Assembly: GCA_947469885.1 (NCBI GenBank)
Contig: CANIQT010000004.1
Coordinates: forward strand, 1-64,000
Source: Bacteroidota bacterium
GTDB taxonomy: Bacteria; Bacteroidota; Bacteroidia; 2-12-FULL-35-15
DNA: 64,000 bases
Direction of reading: 5' to 3'
In this document: positions 37,712 through 46,200 of the stretch, piece by piece
Position numbering within the stretch: position 1 is the first letter of the stretch
How the letters are laid out: each line of letters begins with the position of its first letter
Translations under genes and position numbers: made by a program
The notes under the pieces: model-generated
Databases searched by the model: none
Told to the model about the DNA's origin: nothing
The model's input: the letters and a program-made list of their open reading frames with translations, nothing else

Positions 37712-37719
37712 TACTTTTG
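37712..37719 (+). promoter_or_regulatory. -7 element of the cytochrome c gene
   Basis: TACTTTTG matches TAnnTTTG and lies 23 bp before the ATG at 37743. Confidence 0.5.
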
Positions 37720-37742
37720 AGCGGATAAAAAATTTAAACATT

Positions 37743-38378
37743 ATGGACTATAATTTAATTAAGCTTATACACGTCATCGTTGTGCTGTTGTTTTTAGTAA
37801 TCTATTTGATAAAAACAATACTATTGGTTGCAAATAAAACAAGTGGTTTGGCAACATTTACCAAAGTAGTGAAGGTTCCCGAAATGATTATTTCTACTTT
37901 GTTTCTTGTAACAGGTATTTATATGCTCACACAAATAGGTGCAAGTAAGTTATTAATAATAAAAATAATTCTTGTTCTATTATCTATACCTATTGCAATA
38001 ATTGGTTTCAAAAAGAAAAACAAAATACTTGCTGTGCTTTCTTTATTAATGATAATAATGTCGTACGGACTGGCAGAGATGAACAAAAAGAATATTGAAA
38101 AACAAACGGTGGACTCGGATGTTTCCAATGTGAACGACCCTAACTACGATATTAAAAAGCATGGAGAATCTGTTTATATTGCTTATTGCCAAAGCTGCCA
38201 CGGAACAGGAGGAACAAATGGTGCAGGAGGAGCAGACTTAACCATTTCTCAAATGAATATGAAAACTATGACCGAACAAGTTAAGAATGGTTCGAGCACT
38301 ATGGCAGGATTTAAAGATGTGCTGAACGAACAGGAAGTAAATGCTGTGGTGGTTTATGTTTTAACTTTGAAAAAATAG
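37743..38378 (+). CDS. Membrane-anchored cytochrome c
   Basis: This 211-residue protein has about four transmembrane segments in residues 1-120 (VIVVLLFLVIYLI, STLFLVTGIYML, LLIIKIILVLLSIPIAIIGF, AVLSLLMIIMSYGLA), resembling the SirB family. A c-type cytochrome domain follows, with one haem site CQSCH near residue 143, preceded by GESVYIAY. A methionine in AGFKDVLNEQEV or STMAGF may be the second iron ligand. It would carry electrons on the outer face of the inner membrane. It stands alone, 100 bp before hflX. Confidence 0.82.
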   Translation: MDYNLIKLIHVIVVLLFLVIYLIKTILLVANKTSGLATFTKVVKVPEMIISTLFLVTGIYMLTQIGASKLLIIKIILVLLSIPIAIIGFKKKNKILAVLSLLMIIMSYGLAEMNKKNIEKQTVDSDVSNVNDPNYDIKKHGESVYIAYCQSCHGTGGTNGAGGADLTISQMNMKTMTEQVKNGSSTMAGFKDVLNEQEVNAVVVYVLTLKK

Positions 38379-38382
38379 TCTG

Positions 38383-38478
38383 GAGACATGAGATGTGAGA
38401 TATGAGATGCTCTGATAAAATACTTGTCTTTTCAAACAACGGTTTCTCATATCTCAAATCTCACATCTCATATCAAAC
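38383..38478. repeat. GAGATGTGAGAT phrase hairpin before hflX
   Basis: CATGAGATGTGAGATATGAG on the left (38388-38407) faces TCTCATATCTCAAATCTCAC and CATCTCATATC on the right (38444-38473). It can fold into a long imperfect hairpin ending at the hflX ATG. Confidence 0.8.
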
Positions 38479-38480
38479 CT

Positions 38481-39683
38481 ATGCACGATACCACTAAGAA
38501 AAAAGAAACAGCCGTTCTTATCGGATTGATAAATAAAAATCAGGACGAAGAAACAATTACCGAATACCTTGATGAACTGGAGTTTCTTGCAGATACTGCA
38601 GGAGCGGAAATTAAAAAGCGTTATACACAGCGGCTGGAACACCCGGATACACGTACGTTTATAGGTTCAGGCAAATTAAATGATATCCGACATTTCGTAA
38701 ATGAAAACCTCATTGATATTGTTATTATTGATGATGAACTCAGTCCTGCACAACAACGAAACATTGAAAAAGAAATAAATACCAACCCGAAACATAAAAT
38801 AAAAGTGCTGGACCGCACCACGTTAATCCTGGATATATTTGCTTCCCGGGCCCGCACCGCTCATGCCAAGACACAGGTAGAACTTGCACAATACCAGTAT
38901 TTATTGCCAAGGCTTACTAAAATGTGGAGTCACCATGACAGGATAAAAGGAGGGATAGGAATGAAAGGTGCCGGTGAAAAAGAGATTGAAACAGACAGAC
39001 GTATTGTAAGAGATCGGATTTCCTTATTGAAAGAAAAACTTTCAGTAATAGACCGCCAAATGGAAACACAACGCCAAAGCAGAGGAGAACTGATTAGAGT
39101 GGCATTGGTAGGTTATACCAACGTAGGCAAAAGCACCATCATGAACCTGCTTAGCAAGAGTGATGTGTTTGCAGAAAATAAATTATTTGCAACACTTGAC
39201 ACTACTGTTAGAAAAGTGGTGATTGAAAACCTTCCTTTCCTGCTTTCTGATACAGTTGGTTTTATTCGTAAACTTCCCACCACACTTGTTGAATCTTTTA
39301 AAAGTACATTGGACGAAGTAAGGGAAGCAGATATTCTATTGCATGTGGTGGACATTTCTCATGCAGGTTTCGAAGACCAAATAAATGTGGTAACCCAAAC
39401 GCTTACTGATATTGGCGCAGGTGATAAACCGGTGATAATGGTGTTTAATAAAATAGATGCTTTTACTTTTGAAAAGAAAGATGAAGACGACCTTACCCCG
39501 ATTACAAAAAGAAACATCAGTCTGCCTCAATTAAAAAAAACATGGATGAATAAGTTTGAAATGCCGTGCTTGTTTATTTCGGCAATCAATAAAGATAATA
39601 TTGAGGAGTTTAAAAAGGAAGTGTACGAATCGGTAAAAGCATTGCACCTGAAACGATATCCTTATAACAAGTTTTTGTATTAA
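38481..39683 (+). CDS. hflX: GTPase HflX
   Basis: This 400-residue ribosome-associated GTPase rescues or splits stalled ribosomes in the family model. An N-terminal HflX domain (TRTFIGSGKLNDI, GIGMKGAGEKEIETDRR) is followed by the G domain: GYTNVGKST (G1, about residue 211), DTVG (G3) and NKID (G4). The ending HLKRYPYNKFLY is normal. I start it at the ATG at 38481; a frame from 38424 would add 19 residues encoded entirely by a repetitive hairpin. A diverged fragment of its 3' part lies at 42757-42990. Confidence 0.92.
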   Translation: MHDTTKKKETAVLIGLINKNQDEETITEYLDELEFLADTAGAEIKKRYTQRLEHPDTRTFIGSGKLNDIRHFVNENLIDIVIIDDELSPAQQRNIEKEINTNPKHKIKVLDRTTLILDIFASRARTAHAKTQVELAQYQYLLPRLTKMWSHHDRIKGGIGMKGAGEKEIETDRRIVRDRISLLKEKLSVIDRQMETQRQSRGELIRVALVGYTNVGKSTIMNLLSKSDVFAENKLFATLDTTVRKVVIENLPFLLSDTVGFIRKLPTTLVESFKSTLDEVREADILLHVVDISHAGFEDQINVVTQTLTDIGAGDKPVIMVFNKIDAFTFEKKDEDDLTPITKRNISLPQLKKTWMNKFEMPCLFISAINKDNIEEFKKEVYESVKALHLKRYPYNKFLY

Positions 39684-39722
39684 TGTTATTATTCACATTA
39701 ACCAGAGCAGATTATTTTAAAC

Positions 39723-39759
39723 AAAAAAACTCCTTGCAATCAAAGCAAGGAGTTTTTTT
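39723..39759. terminator. Bidirectional terminator between hflX and can
   Basis: AAAAACTCCTTGC pairs with GCAAGGAGTTTTT around a seven-base loop. A and T runs on the two sides allow use by both convergent genes. Confidence 0.88.
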
Positions 39760-39772
39760 ATGTCATTGTCAA

Positions 39773-40393
39773 CTAAAAAAATGTAACATGACCTGTTGTG
39801 ATATCATGAGAAGCGCCCACAATATCAAGTTCTTTGTTATTAATCATTTCTTTTAATATAGGACTACGTTCCATTACAGCTTTCACAGTATTATTAACAT
39901 TAATTACTGCCACTTTCTCTACAAATTCTGAGTTAGAAGAGTTTCGGTTTTGCTGAATTGTTTTTTCTTCTTCCACCGCAGGACTGATTTTAGAAAGGAG
40001 AGCGGTAAGATTTCCCATTTCAACATGGTCGCAGGCGCCCTTTACAGCCCCACACTTGGTGTGACCTAAAACCACAATTATTTTTGCACCAGCTACCTTA
40101 CAGCCGAATTCCAGGCTACCAAGAATGTCCTCGTTAATAATATTACCTGCAATTCTAATACTAAATACATCTCCCAAACCCTGATCAAAAATTAATTCTG
40201 CAGAAGTTCGACTATCGATACAACTAAGAATAACAGCAAACGGATGCTGACCATCAGAAGTTTCATTAGCTTGTTGCAGTAAGTTTCGGTTTACTTTCAG
40301 ATTATTTACAAATCTTTGGTTACCATCTTTTAATAGTTGCAATGCCATTTTAGGCGTTATTGCATTTTGCATTTCTCTTGTTAAAGTTTTCAT
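39773..40393 (-). CDS. can: Beta-class carbonic anhydrase
   Basis: This 206-residue zinc enzyme interconverts carbon dioxide and bicarbonate. The zinc ligands are visible: C58 in SCIDSRT, with D60 and R62 as the usual catalytic dyad, then H111 and C114 in GHTKCGAV. There is no signal peptide, so it is cytosolic. It lies 55 bp downstream of the SulP transporter gene on the same strand; the pair probably takes up and interconverts bicarbonate. Confidence 0.93.
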   Translation of the reverse strand: MKTLTREMQNAITPKMALQLLKDGNQRFVNNLKVNRNLLQQANETSDGQHPFAVILSCIDSRTSAELIFDQGLGDVFSIRIAGNIINEDILGSLEFGCKVAGAKIIVVLGHTKCGAVKGACDHVEMGNLTALLSKISPAVEEEKTIQQNRNSSNSEFVEKVAVINVNNTVKAVMERSPILKEMINNKELDIVGASHDITTGHVTFF

Positions 40394-40448
40394 ATTTTTA
40401 ATTATTTATATCTTGTTTTTAATTTTTATTTATTTGAATTTTTGTTTT

Positions 40449-42026
40449 TTAATCAGAGTAATACTCATGAAAATTAATTTTCTCTACTTTTATATTCTTT
40501 GTTTTTGCGTTGGTTTCATAGTCCTTTATCAAATCAATGACATCATAAGCTAATGATTTAGTATTCGTGCAATCGATAATTACTTTAGAATTTGGCGGAA
40601 TAGTATCTAATACTTTCATCACAGAAGCTTTATTAAAGAAAGATACCTCTTCGGCTAAAACCAAATGGTGAACCTCACTGCCTTTTTCATTTGTTGTAAC
40701 ATCTTTCAAATGGTGTGAATTTCGATAGCTATGACGAAGAGTATAGAAGATACCAAACAGAATACCCACCGTTATACCTTTTAATAAATCTGTTGCTACT
40801 ATAGCTACAATAGTTGCCAGGAAAGGAATAAACTGTTCCCACCCCAAGCGATACATTTGCTTAAAAAGAGCTGGCTTGGCCAATTTGTAGCCTACCATAA
40901 GCAAAATTGCAGCTAAACTTGCTAAAGGGATTTTATTTAAAACACTTGCCAATGTGATAGCACTTATTAATAAAAATAACCCATGCAGAATAGAAGACAA
41001 TTTTGTTTTGCCCCCAAAATTTATGTTTGCTGAACTGCGAACAATAACCTGAGTGATGGGCAAGCCACCTATAAAACCGGAAATTATATTTCCCAACCCC
41101 TGTGCCTTTAACTCCCTGTTTGCAGGAGTAATTCTTTTGTCCGGGTCAAGCTTATCGGTAGCTTCTACACAAAGCAATGTTTCCAGACTTGCCACAATAG
41201 CTATTATAATTGCGATTTTCCAAACTTCAAAATTGGACAGTGCTGAGAAGTCCGGAAAAGAAAACTGACCAAAGAAATCACCCATTGTTTGAGGAACAGG
41301 AATATTTACCACCTGTTCTTTATTTAGCGTGAAGTTTAAAATACCATTCGTATAAAAGTAATTCATAACTATTCCTAAAATTACAACAACAATAGGACCT
41401 TGAATGAGCTGAAATATCTTATGCCTTTTGATTAACACCGTATCCCAAAGAATGAGGATACCTAAAGAAAGCGAAGCAATTAGTAATGCCCCCGGAGTAA
41501 TAAATTGAAAAGCATTGGAAATTTCAGAGAACGTATTTTGTCCATCCAATTGAAAAAAGGCATCATCCCCCTCCGAATCCTTATCCCATCCAAGGGCATG
41601 AGGAAGTTGTTTAAGGATAATAAGAATACCGATACCTGACAACATTCCTTTGATAACCGAGGATGGAAAAAAATAGGCTATGAAACCCGCCTTGACAAAA
41701 CCCAAAACAAGTTGAATTATTCCAGTCAAAACTACGGCAGTTAAAAAAGCTTCCCATGAACCACCCAAAGTGGCTATTGAAGAAAGCACTATAACTGCCA
41801 GCCCTGCTGCAGGACCACTAACACCAAGTGGCGAACCGCTGGCTAAGCCAACAACAACTCCTCCCACAATACCGGCTATAATGCCTGCAAACAGGGGAGC
41901 GCCAGATGCTAAAGCAATACCAAGACACAAAGGAAGCGCAACAAAGAAGACCACTATACTAGCTGGTAAATCACTTTTAATATGGCTAAAAGTTAAACCA
42001 AGATTATTTGTTTTTTTATTGTTCAT
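40449..42026 (-). CDS. SulP family anion (probably bicarbonate) transporter
   Basis: This 525-residue inner-membrane transporter has ten or more hydrophobic segments from residue 15 to 405 (FFVALPLCLGIALASGAPLF, GIVGGVVVGLASGSPLGVSG, the latter typical of SulP). A shortened C-terminal STAS-like domain follows (about 435-525, PPNSKVIIDCTNTKSLAYDV). SulP proteins move sulfate, bicarbonate or other anions with sodium or protons. The adjacent carbonic anhydrase gene favours bicarbonate; this substrate is inferred from context. Confidence 0.88.
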   Translation of the reverse strand: MNNKKTNNLGLTFSHIKSDLPASIVVFFVALPLCLGIALASGAPLFAGIIAGIVGGVVVGLASGSPLGVSGPAAGLAVIVLSSIATLGGSWEAFLTAVVLTGIIQLVLGFVKAGFIAYFFPSSVIKGMLSGIGILIILKQLPHALGWDKDSEGDDAFFQLDGQNTFSEISNAFQFITPGALLIASLSLGILILWDTVLIKRHKIFQLIQGPIVVVILGIVMNYFYTNGILNFTLNKEQVVNIPVPQTMGDFFGQFSFPDFSALSNFEVWKIAIIIAIVASLETLLCVEATDKLDPDKRITPANRELKAQGLGNIISGFIGGLPITQVIVRSSANINFGGKTKLSSILHGLFLLISAITLASVLNKIPLASLAAILLMVGYKLAKPALFKQMYRLGWEQFIPFLATIVAIVATDLLKGITVGILFGIFYTLRHSYRNSHHLKDVTTNEKGSEVHHLVLAEEVSFFNKASVMKVLDTIPPNSKVIIDCTNTKSLAYDVIDLIKDYETNAKTKNIKVEKINFHEYYSD

Positions 42027-42142
42027 AAAATAATAAATTATAAGTAACAGGGAAAATCTTGAACAGATTGCTCCCGTTAAATGAATTAATAATAATTGTA
42101 AATAGGAAATATTACAAGGCGGTATGCCTTGTTTTTATTGAG

Positions 42143-42469
42143 TTATAGTTGTTCGGGCGGTGAATAAACCACTTGACTATAATCAGCTGAAGAGTAATTA
42201 ATATTATGCTCGGCATTTAAGCTGTTGCCATACGAAAGCAAAATAGTATTGTAGGAATAATGAAAGAAATCTTTTGCAAATTCGTTGGAATCTGTTTTTT
42301 CGTTTGATTTTTCTGACTCTGAATCCTGTTCATCTGAATTCATATCCTCATTGTCAATAACGGAAGTATAACTGTTTAGTTTCTTTAATAAGTTTAAAGA
42401 CTGATGCGTAATGCTCACTGTAAACAGGAAGAGAAGAGAAATAATAATACTGCTTTTCAAAACTTTCAT
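42143..42469 (-). CDS. Small exported protein of unknown function
   Basis: From the ATG at 42469 the product has 108 residues. It has one hydrophobic segment (SSIIISLLFLFTVSI) that may be a signal anchor, a very acidic middle (NSDEQDSESEKSNEKTDSNE) and a C-terminal YSQVVYSPPEQL. I recognise no family. It precedes the SulP gene by 117 bp on the same strand. A -7-type box lies only five bases upstream of the ATG, so the mRNA may be nearly leaderless. Confidence 0.65.
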   Translation of the reverse strand: MKVLKSSIIISLLFLFTVSITHQSLNLLKKLNSYTSVIDNEDMNSDEQDSESEKSNEKTDSNEFAKDFFHYSYNTILLSYGNSLNAEHNINYSSADYSQVVYSPPEQL

Positions 42470-42474
42470 CGGCA

Positions 42475-42482
42475 CAAAAGTA
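42475..42482 (-). promoter_or_regulatory. -7 element directly at the start of the small exported protein
   Basis: The minus strand reads TACTTTTG, a full match to TAnnTTTG. Its end is five bases from the ATG at 42469. Confidence 0.45.
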
Positions 42483-42756
42483 TATATAAATACATTGCAA
42501 AATATTTTTTAAAATAATTTAACAAAATAATAATGCAAAACAATTTTGCATGTGCCGCAAATGGCTCATTTTTAAAGCCATTCAGGAGGGTAATTAATTT
42601 ATCTTTATTAACTCAAAACTTGCACCAGGTTTTTTTGTTTAGTTTATTTATTCGTTTTTGTTCCGCTTTTTTATACACTTTTTCTTCGTATATTTCTAAG
42701 TCATCTCCCTGCACCTTTGCATTCAATACTTTTGCAATGCTTAGCATTTTATTTAT

Positions 42757-42990
42757 TAGTGCTTGTTGTTGATATTTCTCGTCACGGAATTGAAGACCAA
42801 ATAAATGTTGTGAATCAAACCTTAACAGATATTGGTGCAGGTGAAAAACCGGTGATGATGGTGTTTAATAAAATAGATGCTTTTAATTTCGAAAAGAAAG
42901 ATGATGATGATTTAACTCCTGTTACTAAAAGAAACATCAGCCTGCCTCAATTAAAAAAAACAAGGTTGAATAAATTTGATACGCTTTAGG
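42757..42990 (+). pseudogene. Fragment of an hflX-like gene
   Basis: The frame VVDISRHGIEDQINVVNQTL through NISLPQLKK matches HflX residues encoded at about 39344-39555, with roughly 80-85 percent nucleotide identity and many synonymous differences. No start or G1 region is present, and the frame ends at a TAG just after RLNKFDTL, where homology decays. It is a relic of a diverged hflX allele rather than a fresh copy. The upstream 42483-42756 shows no feature. Confidence 0.85.
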
Positions 42991-43090
42991 GTTTATTTCT
43001 GGAATAAAAAAAAGGAAACTGTTTATTATGACGATTTGGAGTTTGTGGTATATAATTAGTTTTATTCTTTTACATATAACTTCGGAAATG

Positions 43091-43513
43091 CTATAATTTG
43101 CTTTTTTTCGCTTTATCAAACGCAGCTTTAAATTTCTTCGCTTTCTTTGTAAAATCAATTATTTGCTTTATTAATATAGCCAGTTCTTCTCCGTTTGGAC
43201 CGATAGAATAGAATACATATTTTTTATCTTTTCTTTTTATTAAATACTGATGGTCTACTAGCCACTGTAAAGCCGGAGATACTTGTCTCTGACCATTATG
43301 TTTACCAACCAGTTTTAACAGATTTGTATAACTGTTTTCATTGCGCATTATTATTAGAAACAATTTTAATCCGCACTTGCCACCAAATGTTGTAGAAAAA
43401 TAATCGAGTAATGCACAATTTTTCAAAAACTCTTCTTCGCTTTCTTCCACGCTTTTTTTTAGGTATAATATTTTTAAAGTTACCTTCAATATATGGTAAC
43501 ACGCGTGGCGCAT
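43091..43513 (-). CDS. Winged-helix transcriptional regulator
   Basis: This protein of about 140 residues has a winged-helix core in its middle: CGLKLFLIIMRNENSYTNLL for the first helices, NGQRQVSPALQWLVDHQYLI for the recognition helix, then a KRKDKKYVFYSIGPNGEEL wing. The tail is lysine-rich. It resembles small HxlR- or ArsR-like regulators, but I cannot assign a subfamily. The start is uncertain: ATG at 43513 and GTG at 43522 both lie inside a strong palindrome (43498-43527), so translation may begin farther in, for example at the GTG of SVEES. The gene stands alone between the hflX relic and a tandem array. Confidence 0.6.
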   Translation of the reverse strand: MRHACYHILKVTLKILYLKKSVEESEEEFLKNCALLDYFSTTFGGKCGLKLFLIIMRNENSYTNLLKLVGKHNGQRQVSPALQWLVDHQYLIKRKDKKYVFYSIGPNGEELAILIKQIIDFTKKAKKFKAAFDKAKKSKL

Positions 43514-43527
43514 TTGCCACACGTGTT
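43498..43527. promoter_or_regulatory. 30-bp palindrome at the start of the regulator gene
   Basis: AACACGCGTGGCG pairs with the complementary TGCCACACGTGTT around a short centre with one mismatch. It covers the proposed start codons. It may be an autoregulatory operator. Confidence 0.55.
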
Positions 43528-43677
43528 GTTAATGCACGAATATTTTAGACTTTTGTGCTGTTATGATATAAGCATCAGTTCATTGAAGCATAACTTTATT
43601 TAACATTAAGCAGCAAGTGAAAGATGTTAAACAACGTTTTCACTCGGGGTTTATGCAAAAACACTTTTCGTTTTAAT

Positions 43678-43900
43678 AAGATGGAGAGGTATTATAACAA
43701 GATTGGAAATGGTGATAACAAGATTGAATATTGTTGCAACAAAAAAGTTTTTCGTTTGAACAAGATTGGAACTCGTTATAATAAGATGGAATATTATTAA
43801 AGCAAAATATTTTTTCGTTTAAACAAGATTGGAACTCATTGTAACAAAATGGAAAGTTGTGATAACAAGAATGAATCTTATTATAACCGGGAGGAAATGA
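43678..43900. repeat. Intergenic tandem array D, 21-bp period
   Basis: AACAAGATTGGA-like units have their AAGAT or AAAAT core at 43678, 43699, 43720, 43741, 43762, 43783, 43804, 43825, 43846, 43867 and (degenerate) 43888, exactly 21 bp apart. From 43741 a higher-order 63-bp pattern occurs twice. The array lies between the divergent regulator and hypothetical gene at 44023. The 43523-43677 stretch before it shows nothing recognisable. Confidence 0.92.
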
Positions 43901-43940
43901 GGGTTAGTGCTACAAAAAATGATTCGAATTGAAAAGCATC

Positions 43941-44004
43941 AATAAGTAATAAGTAACAAATAAATAGTAACAAGTAATAAATAACAATTGACAATTAATA
44001 ATTA
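43941..44004. repeat. AAGTAATAAGTAACAA phrase
   Basis: Variants of AATAAGTAATAAGTAACAA and ACAATTGACAATTAATAATT fill the region just before the start at 44023. Confidence 0.65.
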
Positions 44005-44022
44005 AACCTAAACAAAAAACCT

Positions 44023-44688
44023 ATGAAACTAAGTATCAAAATTGTATTGTATCATTTCTTTTTGAAAGCATTTGTGGCTTATGTGGCTGCAAACAATACA
44101 CGGCTTGCCATTTCAGCCGCAATGGTAACATCACTAAACAACATGTGGACCGCATGGCAAAATAAATTTGACCTATATACCGACCCGGCAACACACGGAC
44201 CCGGGAGTATATCAGACATTAATGGATTATTTAACACCAATTTTATTTACACCGAAGGAGTGAAAAATGTGTTGAGAAACAATCCTCTTGTAACTTTAAC
44301 CGGAGACGACCGCGTAAGCCTTGACATTCCTGCAGAAAAAGCACCAAGAGGTCATGTTCCAACACCAGATATACGTCCGGGGGTTGCGTTGATTTCTAAA
44401 TCTGCTTTGATGATGAAACTATTTATTTTTAATCCTGAAAATCCGGCATCCAAGGCAAAGGTGAAAGATGTATTTTCAATTGGTTATAAAATGGTAATAG
44501 TGGCTGCCGGAGGCACTCCACCAAATCCAAGAGATTATGTAAATCAAATTCCTGAAAAGAAAACAATATTTGAATTGTTTTTTATTACAGGTCATGTAGG
44601 TTCCACACTTTATATTATTCCTTATTATTTAAACAATCGTAACGAACCAGGTCCGGATGGAGAGCCATTTAGTGTGGTTATTATTTAG
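44023..44688 (+). CDS. Hypothetical protein
   Basis: This 221-residue protein has no family I recognise. It lacks a clear signal peptide. Its sequence includes a helical start (KIVLYHFFLKAFVAYVAANN), a PATHGPGSISDINGLFNTNF stretch and a beta-rich C-terminal half (FIFNPENPASKAKVKDVF, FFITGHVGSTLYIIPYYLNN). Composition and codon use fit the surrounding genes, and a terminator follows, which supports its being real. It stands alone before the phosphate block. Confidence 0.7.
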   Translation: MKLSIKIVLYHFFLKAFVAYVAANNTRLAISAAMVTSLNNMWTAWQNKFDLYTDPATHGPGSISDINGLFNTNFIYTEGVKNVLRNNPLVTLTGDDRVSLDIPAEKAPRGHVPTPDIRPGVALISKSALMMKLFIFNPENPASKAKVKDVFSIGYKMVIVAAGGTPPNPRDYVNQIPEKKTIFELFFITGHVGSTLYIIPYYLNNRNEPGPDGEPFSVVII

Positions 44689-44720
44689 ATTCAGGAAATA
44701 ATAACCAAAAGAAAGATTAT

Positions 44721-44751
44721 AAAAGCCTCTCAGTAATGAGGGGCTTTTTTG
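44721..44751 (+). terminator. Terminator after the hypothetical gene
   Basis: AAAAGCCTCTC pairs imperfectly with GAGGGGCTTTTTT around a short loop and ends in a T run. Confidence 0.8.
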
Positions 44752-44772
44752 TTTAAACGCATTCACAATTAT

Positions 44773-44828
44773 TTTATAATCTATTAATATATGCTTAACA
44801 CTGTTCGTTGCTAAACGGTATACTTTTG
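44773..44828 (+). promoter_or_regulatory. PHO-box-like promoter of the phosphate porin
   Basis: TTTATA (44773), TTAATA (44784) and TTAACA (44795) are spaced 11 bp apart, as in PHO boxes. Exactly 20 bp after the last comes TACTTTTG (44821-44828), a perfect TAnnTTTG. No -33 TTTG is present, as expected for an activator-dependent promoter. Confidence 0.6.
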
Positions 44829-44865
44829 TCGCAGATAAAAATATATTAACTCAAAATTTACAGGA

Positions 44866-46179
44866 ATGAACAAAAAAAGAAACCTTATTTTAACCATTGC
44901 AGGAGCAATGTTAATTTTATGTGCCAACACCATGTCGCTGAAAGCACAGGAAACACAAGAGCAACCAATAGATACATTGGCAAAAACAGTTGCCAACATT
45001 ACTGACGAGTTGAGCAAAATGAAAAGACTTAAAATTACTGGTTATATACAACCACAGTGGCAGTATATTGATTCTGCAGGAGCACCTTCAGCAGCCGGTG
45101 GAGATTTCAGTAATGGAACAAGCAAGTACTTCAGCCGTTTTATGATGAGAAGAGGTCGTTTTAAATTTACCTATACCTATAAAAATGCAGAGATGGTAAT
45201 TAACACCGATGCTACTGAAAAAGGTTTGTTCATGAGAGAAACCTTTGTAAGAGTTACTGACACTTGGTTAAATATGTTCAGCCTTACAGCAGGTTTGTTG
45301 CAGGACCAGTTTGGTTTTGAGTTAACACAATCTTCCAGTGTGAGAGAAACACCTGAACGTGCCCGATTTAACGGAGCGTTGTTTCCTACCGAGCGTGACC
45401 TTGGTGTATTTGGTACCATGCAGTTTCCAAAAACTTCTCCATTATATGGTATAAAGTTGGATGTGGCTGCCATGAATGGTTCGGCAGGTGTTACACCGGA
45501 GTTCGACAGTCATAAAGATTTTACAGGTCGTTTGCAATATGCTAAAACAACAAAGAATGAAAAATTTCAATATGCCGTTGCAGTATCTTACTATGACGGA
45601 GGTTACCGTGTAGGAAATGTAAAAGATTACAACTTTAAAACATTGTCAAACGGAGATGTTGGATTTGATTTTGCTCCAGATACAGCTAACTATGACCGCA
45701 AAGCAAAAAGAAATTATATGGGAGCAGATTTTCAGGTTACACTTGATTGGCCTGCAGGTTTAACTACCATTCGCGGAGAATACATTCAGGGAGAACAACC
45801 AGGAGTAGCAGGAAATTCCAACAGTCCTAAAGGAGTAGCTACAGCTGCACTTTACCACCGTAAATTTAACGGAGCTTATTTTTACCTGATTCAAAATATA
45901 GGGAAATCAAAATTCCAGGTGGTAGCTAAGTACGATTGGTACGACCCTAACACCGAAATTTCGGGAATGCAAATAGGTAAAGCAGGAACCAATACCACTA
46001 AAAACATTGGAGATATCCGTTTTGATACATATGGTTTTGGTGTAAATTACCGCCTTCATCAGAATATTAAACTTACCGCTTATTATGATTATGTAGTAAA
46101 TGAAGGTACCCTTGTAAGCGGATATGCAAGTGATATTAAAGACAATGTGGTAACAGTTCGTATGCAATTCAAGTTTTAA
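44866..46179 (+). CDS. Phosphate-selective porin O/P family protein
   Basis: This 437-residue outer-membrane protein has a signal peptide (LILCANTMSLKAQ), a short coiled stretch (TLAKTVANITDELSKMKRLK) and a beta-barrel of the porin O/P type: ITGYIQPQWQYIDSAG, SRFMMRRGRFKFTYTY, GLLQDQFGFELTQSSSVRET, ending KDNVVTVRMQFKF. It should let phosphate or polyphosphate through the outer membrane. It precedes pstS by 109 bp and shares with pstS and pstC a promoter design with TTAACA-type repeats, so it probably belongs to the same phosphate-starvation regulon. Confidence 0.9.
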   Translation: MNKKRNLILTIAGAMLILCANTMSLKAQETQEQPIDTLAKTVANITDELSKMKRLKITGYIQPQWQYIDSAGAPSAAGGDFSNGTSKYFSRFMMRRGRFKFTYTYKNAEMVINTDATEKGLFMRETFVRVTDTWLNMFSLTAGLLQDQFGFELTQSSSVRETPERARFNGALFPTERDLGVFGTMQFPKTSPLYGIKLDVAAMNGSAGVTPEFDSHKDFTGRLQYAKTTKNEKFQYAVAVSYYDGGYRVGNVKDYNFKTLSNGDVGFDFAPDTANYDRKAKRNYMGADFQVTLDWPAGLTTIRGEYIQGEQPGVAGNSNSPKGVATAALYHRKFNGAYFYLIQNIGKSKFQVVAKYDWYDPNTEISGMQIGKAGTNTTKNIGDIRFDTYGFGVNYRLHQNIKLTAYYDYVVNEGTLVSGYASDIKDNVVTVRMQFKF

Positions 46180-46200
46180 GAATCGGTTGCACTAATACAT

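Noticed and set aside
38424..38480. Longer N-terminus for HflX
   Set aside because: The extra 19 residues are encoded by the GAGATGTGAGAT hairpin phrase and are not part of the family.
42533..42772. 79-codon plus-strand frame upstream of the hflX relic
   Set aside because: Low-complexity, T-rich composition, no family and overlap with the relic in another frame make it unlikely to be a gene.
43600..43605. PHO-box-like TTAACA before the 44023 gene
   Set aside because: It is a single hexamer without a partner at 11 bp and without a -7 box at 20 bp.
43678..43900. CRISPR array
   Set aside because: Units are 21 bp with no unique spacers between conserved repeats, and no cas genes are present. 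The same applies to the other arrays.
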